NCBI GenBank assembly: GCA_009842325.1
Contig: VYFQ01000003.1
Span: forward strand, 49,459 to 113,458
DNA length: 64,000 nt
Direction of reading: 5' to 3'
Origin: Acidimicrobiaceae bacterium
Lineage (GTDB): Bacteria > Actinomycetota > Acidimicrobiia > Acidimicrobiales > Aldehydirespiratoraceae
Of this stretch, positions 16,452-25,520 are shown one piece after another. How positions within the stretch are numbered: position 1 is the first letter of the stretch; each line of letters opens with the position of its first letter. A program made the translations under genes and the position numbers. The notes under the pieces were generated by a model. The model was not told the origin of the DNA. It did no database searches and saw only the letters and a list, made by a program, of their open reading frames with translations.

Positions 16452-19400
16452 CTACTCGTCGTCGATCAGCTGCTGTTCGCCGTCGATCGAAGCGAACTTG
16501 TAGACGCGGCTCGTAGCGTCGCGCAGTCCCGAGAGAGTGATCGCTCCTCGGTCGGTCGGGCGCAACTGCTCTAGGGGATCGATCACAACGCGGATGGTGG
16601 GTTGGGCATGGTCACTCGCCTCAACGTCGGATACGACTACGAGAAAGAAGTCAGGCGTGGTGAGTGCTCGCTGTACTTCGGAGTCCGTCAATGTCACTTG
16701 GTCCGGTTCCGAACCAGCGAAGACCTTCAATTCGTAGTACTTCTTGAGCTGATCGATGGCATCGGCACCGACACCGCGCTGGGTGCGCAGGTCGACGAGT
16801 TCGTCCTGGTCCATGCCCAACAGCACTTGCAGAAGCTCGAATCCTACGTTTTCTTTGTCCAGGTCGGAGTAGCCGCGCAAGGCAGACCTATTCTGCGGTC
16901 TGCGGGAGCTGCCCTTAGGTTCCTTGAGAACGCGGTCGGAAGTCGCGCTCTCACCGATGCGGTTCTCGATATCGGAGGATCCATGGTCCGTGCGTCCCTT
17001 CGGGTCGACAAGCATGAGTGCTTGAGGGTCCACGAGTACTCGGAGAGCGGTCACGGGTGAAGACTGCGCTCGCTTCTGGTGCTTGTCTGCTCCGGAGCCG
17101 GATTGAGGAGCCTTCTTTGCCCTCTCTCCGGCGGGACCTCGATGCGAGTGGTGCTTCTTCGCGACGTTCTCTCCCCACTCCGCTAGTCGAGCATCAAGTT
17201 CCGCCCTCTCCCGCGCAGCGAGTTCGCTGGCGAGCGCAACGCGTCGCGCCTTGATCCCTTCCTCGGCTTGATCGCACGCGGCTCGCCATGCTTGTGCAAC
17301 GAGCCGCACTTCGCCCTCGAAGAGTGCTGCTAGCGCTCTGCCTCCCCCATCCACGCGAGAGAGCGCCGCTGGTTCTCTGACGAAGACCGTGGCACAGGTG
17401 GTATCGACCTTGGCAGTCACCTTGCAGTCGTATTCGCGTCCTGCAGCGCTAATCGCGAGCGAAAGAGACGGGAGTACCTTGACGGCGTACAGCGCCAGGC
17501 TGTCCCATGGCACGGTGAGGCCCTCGCCGAGTCTTGGATCGTGGCGTTGTAGGTCGTCGTGCAGCAGTTCAAGCGACTCGCGAAAGAGCTCTGTTAAGTC
17601 CTGTTCTTCTTCAGCATGTTCAGGATCGATCACTCGGGCTTCGTCGGCTCGGATTCTTGTGACGCGCAACGGTCCGAGCAGCGAACGGAACTGTTCAAGC
17701 CCGCCGCCCGGTCGCCAAATGGGAAGGCGATCACCGAGCCCGGCAGCGAGGACCGGGTCGTCGGTAGCGTAGACAGGGCGGTCACGCGTCCACCCTGCGC
17801 TCGTCCACAGAGCCAATCTTGTCAGCTTCCGGCGCTCGATCGTGTTCTGTTTCGCGATGTGCGTGGCGAGTGCGCGCAGCGTCTCAAGCAGGATCGCCTC
17901 CTCGGCAGGATCAGGTGCGTCCCGGCGACGGTATGCGATCTTCTTGAGGACATCCAGACAGTCGCTCGCGGAGGGTCCCCGCAGACGCAGTGCGAGCCAC
18001 AGCTGCCCGCATTCCGAAATTGCGGGGGCGAATGCGCGAAGATCTCCAAAGATCGGCGGCCCTGCGAGCACATTCTGGGGAGACAACCAGCCGAGATTCG
18101 TTAGCACGAGACGATGACGCGTGAACTCAGCTCTCAGTTGACTTGCGTTCAGGTCAGCGTCGCTGTCCGCGTCGTCGAGGCCTCGTGCGATCGCCCGGTA
18201 GATGAGCGCAGCGTCGCGTCGCAGGTCCTCAGAAGAGATCTCGTCCTCGTCTGAGGCACTACGAAGTTCCCGAAGCCGTGCTACGAGTTCGGATCGGCTG
18301 GGATCACTTGAGACTCCAAGCGCCGTCAAGACCACGCGACGAATTGGCTGATCGAGGTCACGATGCAGGTAGTCCCGTGAGTTGGGGCCATAGATTGCTT
18401 CGGTACCCGGCGTTCGAACGCGTAACTCAGCTGGCTTGCGTGGGGTGCCGCTCTCATCATCGAGCCAAGCAACATCTCCCGCCTGCGCAAGCCAGAAGGC
18501 AGGAACCCTCCCTTTACGTATCCAACCGTAACTGTCATCTGCGGAATCGACTTCGGCGAATTCACTTAGGCGGCGGTCCCACGCTCGACCGAGTGCCGCC
18601 AATACGGCTCCTGCCCTCGCGCGTCGTAGCCTGGCCCGGCGTTCCCGCGAGATGTCCGTGATCACTGCAATGAGATCGGGGCTCTCAAGGTCCTCGAGTG
18701 TGTAGGTGGCGCCCCGCTCGCTCATGGCGGAAGCGCGAGCTTCTGGCCCATCCTCAACCTGCCGGGGCAGGCCACGCTCAGTCTCGCTTTGGTACCGTCG
18801 TCTCAGCTGTTCGTGCGGTCGCAGTCGAGGTGTGGTCTCGGCTCCCAACAATCGAAGGAAACGGAGAGCGCCGAGTCCCCCTCGTCCTGCTTGCGACCGG
18901 AGGGCCTTTGCGTAATGGTCGCTCAGCCATTCAAGTGCTGACGTCTCGCCAGCTGCAACGGCGAAGCTGTCCGGCTCCTTGTCAATCGCCCGCGGTAGAT
19001 ATGCGTCGATAGGCCGAGTAGAGCCCGTGTCTATTTCACGACTCCGCCGTGAACGTGTGCGGGTCCTGTCACGTGCGCCTGCGGGCCGGGCAGTGCCAGT
19101 TCTGCCCCGACGCCGTGAGCCGTACCGGTATGACCTAAGCAGGACTGCACGGCCGACGTCGGTTCCAAGAGCCGCTCTGTCAACCGGGGCGATGTGCTCG
19201 AAGGCATCCCGGAGTGCCCTCAGCTGTTCATCTGTGAGGGGTGAGTCAATGCAGTGGCCCGAACGCCCCGCCTGGGCGATCCGGCGCACCACTTCATCGC
19301 TGTCGGAACTGTCGAGTAAAGCTCCGCACTCCCGTAGCCAAACGAGAACATCAGGAGCACCGTTCGTATCGGCCAAGTGAGCCGGGTGAAGCAACGTCGC

Positions 19401-21089
19401 AATGCCTAGCTGCTCCGCGAGAGGAGTTGTCTCCGCTGAGACCGATGTCATGGAGTCGCCAGATGGAGGAAGGAGTCGACGTCCGTCGCGCGCGATTACA
19501 CACGGGAGATCGAGCAGCCTGTCGTCTAGACCCTCCTGGAGCGCCGCAGCGACCAGGGCAATCGTCGACTCGATTGGCCGTGTTACATCTTCGAGCAGAT
19601 CAAGTGCCTGTTCGGCACGTACTGGCTCGGGAAGGCCAGCTCCGTGGCTCCGCCAGTCCTCGAGCACTGAACGCCATCTGCCGGCTTGATCCCTAATGCC
19701 GAAGGGCAGCGTCGCGCTAAGGCCGGCAAGCTTGGCGATCTCGTCTTCTTGGAGGACTCCCTCCAGCAGCGGCGCCTCCACTGCCAGCCGCGGCAGTGCT
19801 ACGAGTCCCTGTTCGGGCACGGGGAACGACAACCGGGCTGCAACTACGAGTCTCGCCTTGTCGACAACGGTGGCCTCAAGGGCTCCGATGACAGGCGATG
19901 GAGCCCTCTCGTCCTCTGCAGGCGGCAGTGGTATTGCCTGCCAGGTTGCTTGAGGATCGCGTTTGAAGCGGTCGAGCACCGCCTGCGACCACACGTCCGC
20001 AACGAGGTCCACGAGAGCGGCGTTCCACGAGGTGTCGGCGAAGTCTGCCCGACTTGTGAGCGGATCGAACTGGGCGTTTACGAAGAGTGGAGCACGTGTC
20101 GGAATCACGGGTAGACCCGCGTAGGTCTGACCGACCTCTGTGCGATGAAGCGGGATCGCTACAGAGATTGGAGTCGTGGGCCCTGTCGCCTTTCTTGCAC
20201 GCTCTACCCCGGCAGGAGTGGGCATATCGGCGCGGTAGACGGCCCACGAGCGTCCGTCGTTCGCAATGGCGAACTCCCTCGACACCTCGGCTGGCCCTGA
20301 GCTTGGCTGCGCGTCTTCGTCCTGATGCCGTGAGATCTTGAGCTGGCGAATCGATTGGCTGTCGGGATTCCGTAGGGTCACACGCTCCACATGCCGGAGG
20401 AACAGCAGCGCGGAGTCATCCCAGTCATCGAGCCACGCCTCCAGATCTGCAGGACTCAGGGTCCCAGACTGCAGAGGAATCCGCAACGTGGTCCATCCCG
20501 GCTCACGAAACCAGGTCGGCAGAGTGGGTGGTTCAGCTGGTGCAATCGTGGGATCGCCGATTCGGACGTGATACGGGGCGCAGTGAACCTCGAGTGTCGT
20601 TGACAACGACTGCAGGGCGGAGAGTCCGACGCCGAAACGCCCGATGGTGCTTTCATCGCGCGCCTTAGTACTCAACCAAGGGGTTGCCAAGCCGAGTACG
20701 TGGGGAAGGCGTACCGGAGTGCCATCGTGGCTTACTTGCAACTCCGTCGGTTGGAGCAGGAAGCACACCTGCGAGGCCTTCACATCGTCGGCGTTCTGGA
20801 CAATCTCGGCGAGACCCTGAAGTCGATCGCTTGAGAGCAGACTTCCGCTGCTTCTAGCCCCATCAAGCGCCTCTGCGATCGAGCCTGGGAGTTCCTCAAA
20901 CAACTCGCCCAGGCGCTGAACTGCTGCCTGGGCTTCGTCGATATTCGTCGGCTCAAAGGCGGGGCCCGAAGGGGCACGCCTTGGATCGAAGACTTGTTCA
21001 GCAGCCTCGACGGCGGCCGCGATACGTGCTTCAGTCACTTCAGATGTGGAACGGGACTGGGACTGGGCAAATCGCTCGAAGCGAGGCAA
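16452..21089 (-). CDS. giant sacsin/Hsp90-like ATPase with DUF3883-like C-terminus, candidate defence protein
   Basis: 1545 residues. The N-terminal GHKL ATPase is clear: N-box EIVQNADDV, a DG...PHVLGLATPW motif and GRFGVGLSALQSL. This matches the sacsin-type Hsp90 ATPase fold. A long helical middle carries no named domain. A charged Lys/Arg/Ser linker precedes a C-terminal domain (ENVGFELLQVLLGMDQ ... YYELKVFAG ... PDFFLVVVSDVEA) that resembles DUF3883, a PD-(D/E)xK-like domain. DUF3883 is often linked to restriction and defence genes. The TTG start at 21089 has a poor ribosome binding site; a GTG about 18 codons in is an alternative. It converges on the helicase. Confidence 0.75.
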   Translation of the reverse strand: MPRFERFAQSQSRSTSEVTEARIAAAVEAAEQVFDPRRAPSGPAFEPTNIDEAQAAVQRLGELFEELPGSIAEALDGARSSGSLLSSDRLQGLAEIVQNADDVKASQVCFLLQPTELQVSHDGTPVRLPHVLGLATPWLSTKARDESTIGRFGVGLSALQSLSTTLEVHCAPYHVRIGDPTIAPAEPPTLPTWFREPGWTTLRIPLQSGTLSPADLEAWLDDWDDSALLFLRHVERVTLRNPDSQSIRQLKISRHQDEDAQPSSGPAEVSREFAIANDGRSWAVYRADMPTPAGVERARKATGPTTPISVAIPLHRTEVGQTYAGLPVIPTRAPLFVNAQFDPLTSRADFADTSWNAALVDLVADVWSQAVLDRFKRDPQATWQAIPLPPAEDERAPSPVIGALEATVVDKARLVVAARLSFPVPEQGLVALPRLAVEAPLLEGVLQEDEIAKLAGLSATLPFGIRDQAGRWRSVLEDWRSHGAGLPEPVRAEQALDLLEDVTRPIESTIALVAAALQEGLDDRLLDLPCVIARDGRRLLPPSGDSMTSVSAETTPLAEQLGIATLLHPAHLADTNGAPDVLVWLRECGALLDSSDSDEVVRRIAQAGRSGHCIDSPLTDEQLRALRDAFEHIAPVDRAALGTDVGRAVLLRSYRYGSRRRGRTGTARPAGARDRTRTRSRRSREIDTGSTRPIDAYLPRAIDKEPDSFAVAAGETSALEWLSDHYAKALRSQAGRGGLGALRFLRLLGAETTPRLRPHEQLRRRYQSETERGLPRQVEDGPEARASAMSERGATYTLEDLESPDLIAVITDISRERRARLRRARAGAVLAALGRAWDRRLSEFAEVDSADDSYGWIRKGRVPAFWLAQAGDVAWLDDESGTPRKPAELRVRTPGTEAIYGPNSRDYLHRDLDQPIRRVVLTALGVSSDPSRSELVARLRELRSASDEDEISSEDLRRDAALIYRAIARGLDDADSDADLNASQLRAEFTRHRLVLTNLGWLSPQNVLAGPPIFGDLRAFAPAISECGQLWLALRLRGPSASDCLDVLKKIAYRRRDAPDPAEEAILLETLRALATHIAKQNTIERRKLTRLALWTSAGWTRDRPVYATDDPVLAAGLGDRLPIWRPGGGLEQFRSLLGPLRVTRIRADEARVIDPEHAEEEQDLTELFRESLELLHDDLQRHDPRLGEGLTVPWDSLALYAVKVLPSLSLAISAAGREYDCKVTAKVDTTCATVFVREPAALSRVDGGGRALAALFEGEVRLVAQAWRAACDQAEEGIKARRVALASELAARERAELDARLAEWGENVAKKHHSHRGPAGERAKKAPQSGSGADKHQKRAQSSPVTALRVLVDPQALMLVDPKGRTDHGSSDIENRIGESATSDRVLKEPKGSSRRPQNRSALRGYSDLDKENVGFELLQVLLGMDQDELVDLRTQRGVGADAIDQLKKYYELKVFAGSEPDQVTLTDSEVQRALTTPDFFLVVVSDVEASDHAQPTIRVVIDPLEQLRPTDRGAITLSGLRDATSRVYKFASIDGEQQLIDDE

Positions 21090-21162
21090 GCGCGATCCGC
21101 GGCAAGCGACTCACGCCCGCTGGTTCCTGCGCTCTTGCTGACGCCCCCAAGCGCTGGAGTCG

Positions 21163-21600
21163 TCATGGGGTGTCGCCGAAGATAGCGGTTTCGAAGGTGG
21201 CGACGGCTTGGGTTTGCATGCCAGGCGGGACGTGTTGGTAAGACGGCCATGGTGAAGGAGACGCTGGCGTGGCCGACTCGTTCGCTGACAACTCTGGGGT
21301 TGACGCCCTGTTGCAGCAGGATCGTGGCGCGGGTGCGGCACCGGTTCGTGTAGGCGGGTGCGGGGAAGATCGATCTTGGCGAGGAGGCGTTCGAAGGTCT
21401 GGCTGATGAGGTCGGAGTAGATGGGTGATTCGGCGGGCTTGGCGAAGACGTAGCCGTCCGCGTGGCGGCGGCCGGTGGCGGTGAGATCTTCGAGTTGGCG
21501 GCGTCGGTGCAGTCGCGGATGTGCGACGGTGTGGGGATCGAGGTCGATGGTGCGGCGTCTGGTGGGCGTACAGGTGCAGGTGCCTTACGGACTCCACCTG
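21163..21600 (-). pseudogene. decayed tyrosine recombinase (phage-type integrase), C-terminal remnant
   Basis: Three frames joined read as the end of a phage-type integrase. One frame gives RRRTIDLDPHTV, DGYVFAKPAESPIYSD and SQTFERLLAKIDLP. A second gives TRATILLQQGVNPRVVSERV followed by GHASVSFTMAV. The third gives YQHVPPGMQTQAVATFETAI up to a stop at 21163. At least two frameshifts separate them. The HxLRHT motif is degraded to HEPVPHPR, so a catalytic Arg/His site is lost, although the GH and Tyr of GHAS and YQHV survive. The N-terminal half is absent. This marks a past integration event about 8.6 kb from tRNA-Pro. Confidence 0.8.
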
Positions 21601-21644
21601 TTCTACGGTAGCCCTGGGATACTGAGACCGACCTAAGGAGTCGA

Positions 21645-22391
21645 ATGCCTTCACAGCTGCCCGACTACAGCGACTCGGTTCGTGCTGCAACTGCCCGGTA
21701 TTGGGCGGTACGCCGCTCGCAAGCTCAAGAATCTAAGGGCAGGGGCGTTTCAGACACCGGCATCCGTGCCGAGGTAACGGGAGGGCGCCACCTGGACGCG
21801 CTCCACGACTTGATCGTGAGCGTCTTCGTGGACGCGGGGATTCCGGCTCAGCTGATCGATGTGAAGCGGCGTCCGATTGCCGGATACTTCCGCCGCGACA
21901 AGAGTTGGGATGTCGTGGTGATGGTCCAGGATCGAGTGGTCGGCATCGTCGAGTTGAAGTCGATGGCGGGCGATAGCGGGGGCAAGAACTACAACAATCG
22001 CACTGACGAGGCGCTGGGCCAGGCCGTGGATGTGTGGAAGGCGGTGGAGCGTGAGATCATCAGCTCGTTGCGCCCTTGGCTTGGCTACTTCATGCTGTTG
22101 GAGGACAACGAGGCCTTCACGAGCACGGTTACTCCTCGGAAGGCCGTGTGGGAGACAGATCCGGCCTTCGACGGCGCCAGCTACGCGGATCGGTATGTGA
22201 TCTTTTTCGAACGGATGATCCGTGAGCGGCTCTTGGACGCGGCCTGCGTCGTTCTCTCTGAGAAGGACTCGTCGAGAGTGCGGTTCCCCTCGGACTCGTT
22301 GAGCTTCCAGGCGTTCGCGGCCGCGATCCATGGGCGCTGCCTTCAGTTCATGGCCACGAATTCTGACATCGACTGGGAGGCAGGGGAGTAG
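21645..22391 (+). CDS. type II restriction endonuclease, PaeR7I/XhoI family
   Basis: 248 residues. The sequence has the family N-terminus (QLPDYSDSVRAATARYWAVR) and a PD-(D/E)xK core: Asp89 in SWDVVVMV and Glu103/Lys105 in VGIVELKSM, followed by NNRTDEALGQAVDVW. PaeR7I and XhoI cut CTCGAG, which would be the predicted site. AAGGAG lies just upstream of the ATG. The cognate methyltransferase faces it 33 bp downstream. CTCGAG occurs in the window (for example 590-595), so the host DNA would have to be methylated. Confidence 0.85.
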   Translation: MPSQLPDYSDSVRAATARYWAVRRSQAQESKGRGVSDTGIRAEVTGGRHLDALHDLIVSVFVDAGIPAQLIDVKRRPIAGYFRRDKSWDVVVMVQDRVVGIVELKSMAGDSGGKNYNNRTDEALGQAVDVWKAVEREIISSLRPWLGYFMLLEDNEAFTSTVTPRKAVWETDPAFDGASYADRYVIFFERMIRERLLDAACVVLSEKDSSRVRFPSDSLSFQAFAAAIHGRCLQFMATNSDIDWEAGE

Positions 22392-22424
22392 CCCAAGTCA
22401 GTAGCCGGTTGTGCCTCAAGGACC

Positions 22425-24137
22425 CTATGCCGCGGCATCGAGGAGGTCGGATCGGTCGATCCCGTACAGGGCCGCAGCCACATTGGTGGCAGCGGCCCTG
22501 TCCCTGCTCCTGAATGCTTGAGCGAGCGCAGACGCATCCGCCGCGTCGATTGCGTCCGGGGCGGGGACCCGGATCTTTCTGAGGTACTGGGCTTGGAACC
22601 GGTAGGTGCCGCCGCGCATCTTCACGCAGTAGGCACCGACGAAGAGGTTGGCTATGTCCGACAGGAGGAGTCCTCCCAACACTTCTAGATCCCACTTGTC
22701 GGACACGACGTAGTACAGGTTGTGGTGGGGATAGAACTCGCCTGTGTCCAGCACCGGGTGAGCCGCCGACTTGAGGTCCGGGAGCACCAGTTTTGGCCTT
22801 GCTTGAAGGCCTGGGTCCACCCGGTCGATTGTGCGGTACCAGGACTCTGGCCGGTTGCGAGCCACGTAGCGCTGTCTGATCCTGTCGCTGTGGCGCTGCA
22901 AGTAAGAGGCGAGGCCGGGATAATCCCCGAAATCGACGAGGCGGCCTTCTTCCCACGGGTTCACGAGGAACCGCCCGCTCCATCGTGGCGTGCCTGAAGC
23001 GATGTCCTGCGCGGTCAGCATTGGCAGCAGGCGACAGCGCTCGACCCCCGGCGCGTCCTCCACAACGAAGACATCGTCGCAGCCCGTGGCGACACCGATA
23101 CCGACACGGGTGCCTGTGCGCCAGTCCTCCAGGGAGTCGAAGCGCTTCTCCAAATCCGAAATCAGTTCGAGCGCGCCGGGCGGCCCAGAGGGCCAGTGGC
23201 CGCTGCTGCCGAACCACCGATCGAGCATCGCGGCATCGAAGCGGCTTCCGTCAGGAGCAACATCGTGGCCATCGGCAAGCCATTGGATGAGGGTTCGGCC
23301 GTCGTTCGCATCGAATCCGTCGGTGGCGTTGACGACATGGGCCGGACCCTGCGGCCCGTTGCGCAGCACGGTGATCGCCGGATAGGCAGACACCGACTCC
23401 TCGAATGCCTCCACAGCGTGCATCACCACAACTGTGTCCACCGCGTACTCGGAAGCGACCAGCGCCCGCAGGCGCTCTCCGTATTGGTTGTGCATCCAGC
23501 GGTCTGCGCAGATGAACGCAAGCCTCCCGTCGGGGCCGAGTATCGACAGGCCCTTCTCGAAGAAGCCGACGTAGAGGTCGGCTCGGCCCCGCATGGTTGC
23601 GCACTCGGACCGGTAGGCCGCGCTGACCTCAGTTGGAACGTCCTCGAGCCTGACATAGGGCGGGTTGCCCACCACGAAGTCGGCCTGCCGGGGTTCGTCG
23701 ACTCCGGTGCCCAGTAGGAAGTCCCCCTGACCAACCCACTCCGTGCTGAGGCTCTCGGCGACATCGGCCGGCTGGTCGAGTTCGACAAGTCGGGTGGCAA
23801 CAGATTCGCGGGCAGCGTCGACGTTGCGGTCAAGCAGATCGAATGCCCTGATAGCCGGCCCCATGTCGGCAACCGAGCGGCCATGCGTCGCACAGGACTC
23901 CACCAGCCGCTCAACGATCGGAACCATGAAGGCACCGGCCCCGCATGCGGGCTCCACGATCACTGAAGCCCCCAAGTCAGCAGAGGCCCGGTAGCCGGCG
24001 AGGTCCAGGATCAAATCGACCACCCAGCGGCGGGTGAACACCTCGCCGTGCGTTCCGTCCGGATCGACGGTCCAAGTCGGCATCGGCCTGGCAGCCTCCA
24101 TCAGCTTGGGCTGGCGGTGCCGGGTCATCGGCACCAC
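22425..24137 (-). CDS. type II N6-adenine DNA methyltransferase, partner of the PaeR7I-like nuclease
   Basis: 570 residues. Motif I is VEPACGAGAF, motif IV (catalytic) is VVGNPPYVRLEDVP, giving the gamma-type order of an N6-adenine methyltransferase. The C-terminal half with FYPHHNLYYVV and YRFQAQYLRKIRVP is the expected target-recognition region. It would protect CTCGAG by methylating the adenine. The GTG at 24137 or the ATG two codons on are both possible starts. Convergent, almost abutting R and M genes form a compact unit typical of mobile restriction-modification systems. Confidence 0.88.
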   Translation of the reverse strand: MVPMTRHRQPKLMEAARPMPTWTVDPDGTHGEVFTRRWVVDLILDLAGYRASADLGASVIVEPACGAGAFMVPIVERLVESCATHGRSVADMGPAIRAFDLLDRNVDAARESVATRLVELDQPADVAESLSTEWVGQGDFLLGTGVDEPRQADFVVGNPPYVRLEDVPTEVSAAYRSECATMRGRADLYVGFFEKGLSILGPDGRLAFICADRWMHNQYGERLRALVASEYAVDTVVVMHAVEAFEESVSAYPAITVLRNGPQGPAHVVNATDGFDANDGRTLIQWLADGHDVAPDGSRFDAAMLDRWFGSSGHWPSGPPGALELISDLEKRFDSLEDWRTGTRVGIGVATGCDDVFVVEDAPGVERCRLLPMLTAQDIASGTPRWSGRFLVNPWEEGRLVDFGDYPGLASYLQRHSDRIRQRYVARNRPESWYRTIDRVDPGLQARPKLVLPDLKSAAHPVLDTGEFYPHHNLYYVVSDKWDLEVLGGLLLSDIANLFVGAYCVKMRGGTYRFQAQYLRKIRVPAPDAIDAADASALAQAFRSRDRAAATNVAAALYGIDRSDLLDAAA

Positions 24138-24280
24138 ACCTTGCCACGCAAACTACATGAACGCCATTTCACGGACAGGCACCCTAGAGACGCCGTGCGA
24201 CAAGAGGAGTTGGAGTCTTCGCTGGGGCTGTTACGCCCGGCAGGGCTCAGACTCTCGGAGTCGCGCAGGAATGCCCCAGT

Positions 24281-24494
24281 CTCATCATGCGTCGGCACCG
24301 TTGGCCTGGGCGCTAGTCGGTGCTCCGGCTGTTGCGGCGCAGCCGGATCGCCGTCAGGAACGCTTCGTCGGTGTCGTAGCGCAGCGCCGCGTCGTCCTCA
24401 GGCACATCGGGCCCGTTGCCGACGCTCGCGTCCAAATCGGCAAGTGTCACGGGCTTCTCAATCGGATCTTGGCCGGTGTCGGTGACAGGCACAG
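24281..24494 (-). repeat. ~215-bp duplicated segment, copy 1 (with intact small ORF)
   Basis: This segment is repeated at 39826-40040 in the same orientation at roughly 80 percent identity by eye, from CTCATCATG to GGCACAG. It contains nearly the whole of the 62-codon gene listed separately. The copies are 15.5 kb apart and bracket the hydrolase, the amine operon and the toxin-antitoxin pair. Confidence 0.85.
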
Positions 24495-24501
24495 TTGCCA
24501 T
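24313..24501 (-). CDS. 62-aa duplicated small acidic protein, unknown function
   Basis: The product MATVPVTDTGQDPIEKPV... is acidic in its first two thirds (DLDASVGNGPDVPEDDAAL) and ends in a basic tail (TAIRLRRNSRSTD). The reading frame is conserved in the duplicate at 39.8 kb over most of its length, with mainly codon-level substitutions, which suggests it was under protein selection when duplicated. The duplicate has lost the ATG and the stop. The pattern of a short acidic body with FLTAIRLRRN is unfamiliar to me. No strong ribosome binding site is visible. Confidence 0.5.
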   Translation of the reverse strand: MATVPVTDTGQDPIEKPVTLADLDASVGNGPDVPEDDAALRYDTDEAFLTAIRLRRNSRSTD

Positions 24502-24636
24502 GGCCGTTGATCCTCTCGGAGCGCCTTGCCACATCCAGGATAGTCAATGACGCCACGGACGTAGACTGCGTTTGAGCCATCTTCGGGCGGGCCGCACAGA
24601 CACAGACACCGGGGATCGGTGGATCCGGGGTAGCCG

Positions 24637-25482
24637 ATGCAGTTCAATGGCCCGTCGTCGGCCGGGTTCATGTATTCCGACACTGGCGGGGATGGGCCGG
24701 CGGTGGTCTTCCTGCACGGGGTGCTGACCAACGGCAGCTTGTGGGATCCGATCGTCGACAAGCTGCGCGACCGCTATCGCTGCCTTGTGCCCGAGCTTCC
24801 CTTTGGTGCTCATCGCACGCCGATGCCCGACGACGCAGATCTGGATCTCGCATCGCTGGCCAAGATGATTGCTGGCTTCCTCGTCGAGCTCGACCTGCGG
24901 GACGTCACGCTGGTGTGCAACGACTGGGGCGGGGCCCAGCTCGTCATCGCTCCCGGCGGATCGGACCGCGTCGGCGGCCTGGTGCTGGTGTCGTGTGAGG
25001 CCTTCGACAACTATCCACCCGGCATTCCCGGCCGGCTGTTGTGCCTCAATGCGTCGTTGCCCGGCGGGACCTTCCTCACCGCGCAGCTCCTGCGTCCGCG
25101 CCTGATCCGGTACCTGCCGTTCACGTGCGGGGCCCTTACCAAGAAGCGCATGCCCAACGAGCAGTTCATCGCCTTGATCGAGCCGCTGCGTCGCAACCCC
25201 AAAGTGCGGCGCGACCTGGACAAGTATCTCCGCAGTGTTCCCGCCAGGCAGCAACTGCTCGAATGGGCCGAACAGCAGAGGGCATTCGCCGGTCCCGTCC
25301 TCATCGTGTGGGCCCGCGAGGAGAAACTGATGCCTCCCGAGCACGCGGAGCGTCTCGCCGAGCACTTCGAGAACGCCGAACTGGTATGGGTCGACGACAG
25401 CCGCACGCTGATCCCGATCGACCAGCCCGAGATCCTTATGAACCACTTGGAGCGCTTCCTCGCACGCACCACGCAAGTCTGA
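24637..25482 (+). CDS. alpha/beta hydrolase with Asp nucleophile (haloalkane dehalogenase/epoxide hydrolase-like)
   Basis: 281 residues with an alpha/beta-hydrolase fold: oxyanion region VVFLHGVLTNGSLWD (residues ~23-37) and nucleophile elbow VCNDWGGAQ, where the nucleophile is Asp as in haloalkane dehalogenases and epoxide hydrolases. The acid loop VLIVWAREEKLMP is present. The usual catalytic His near the C-terminus is not seen; the position reads DDSRTLIPIDQPEI, so the enzyme may use another residue or be altered. ATG at 24637. It stands alone on the plus strand between the duplicated small gene and the amine operon, which converges on it. Confidence 0.75.
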   Translation: MQFNGPSSAGFMYSDTGGDGPAVVFLHGVLTNGSLWDPIVDKLRDRYRCLVPELPFGAHRTPMPDDADLDLASLAKMIAGFLVELDLRDVTLVCNDWGGAQLVIAPGGSDRVGGLVLVSCEAFDNYPPGIPGRLLCLNASLPGGTFLTAQLLRPRLIRYLPFTCGALTKKRMPNEQFIALIEPLRRNPKVRRDLDKYLRSVPARQQLLEWAEQQRAFAGPVLIVWAREEKLMPPEHAERLAEHFENAELVWVDDSRTLIPIDQPEILMNHLERFLARTTQV

Positions 25483-25520
25483 TTAGGAACCTCGCAGGGG
25501 TGAGCAGCAGATGGTTGGTC

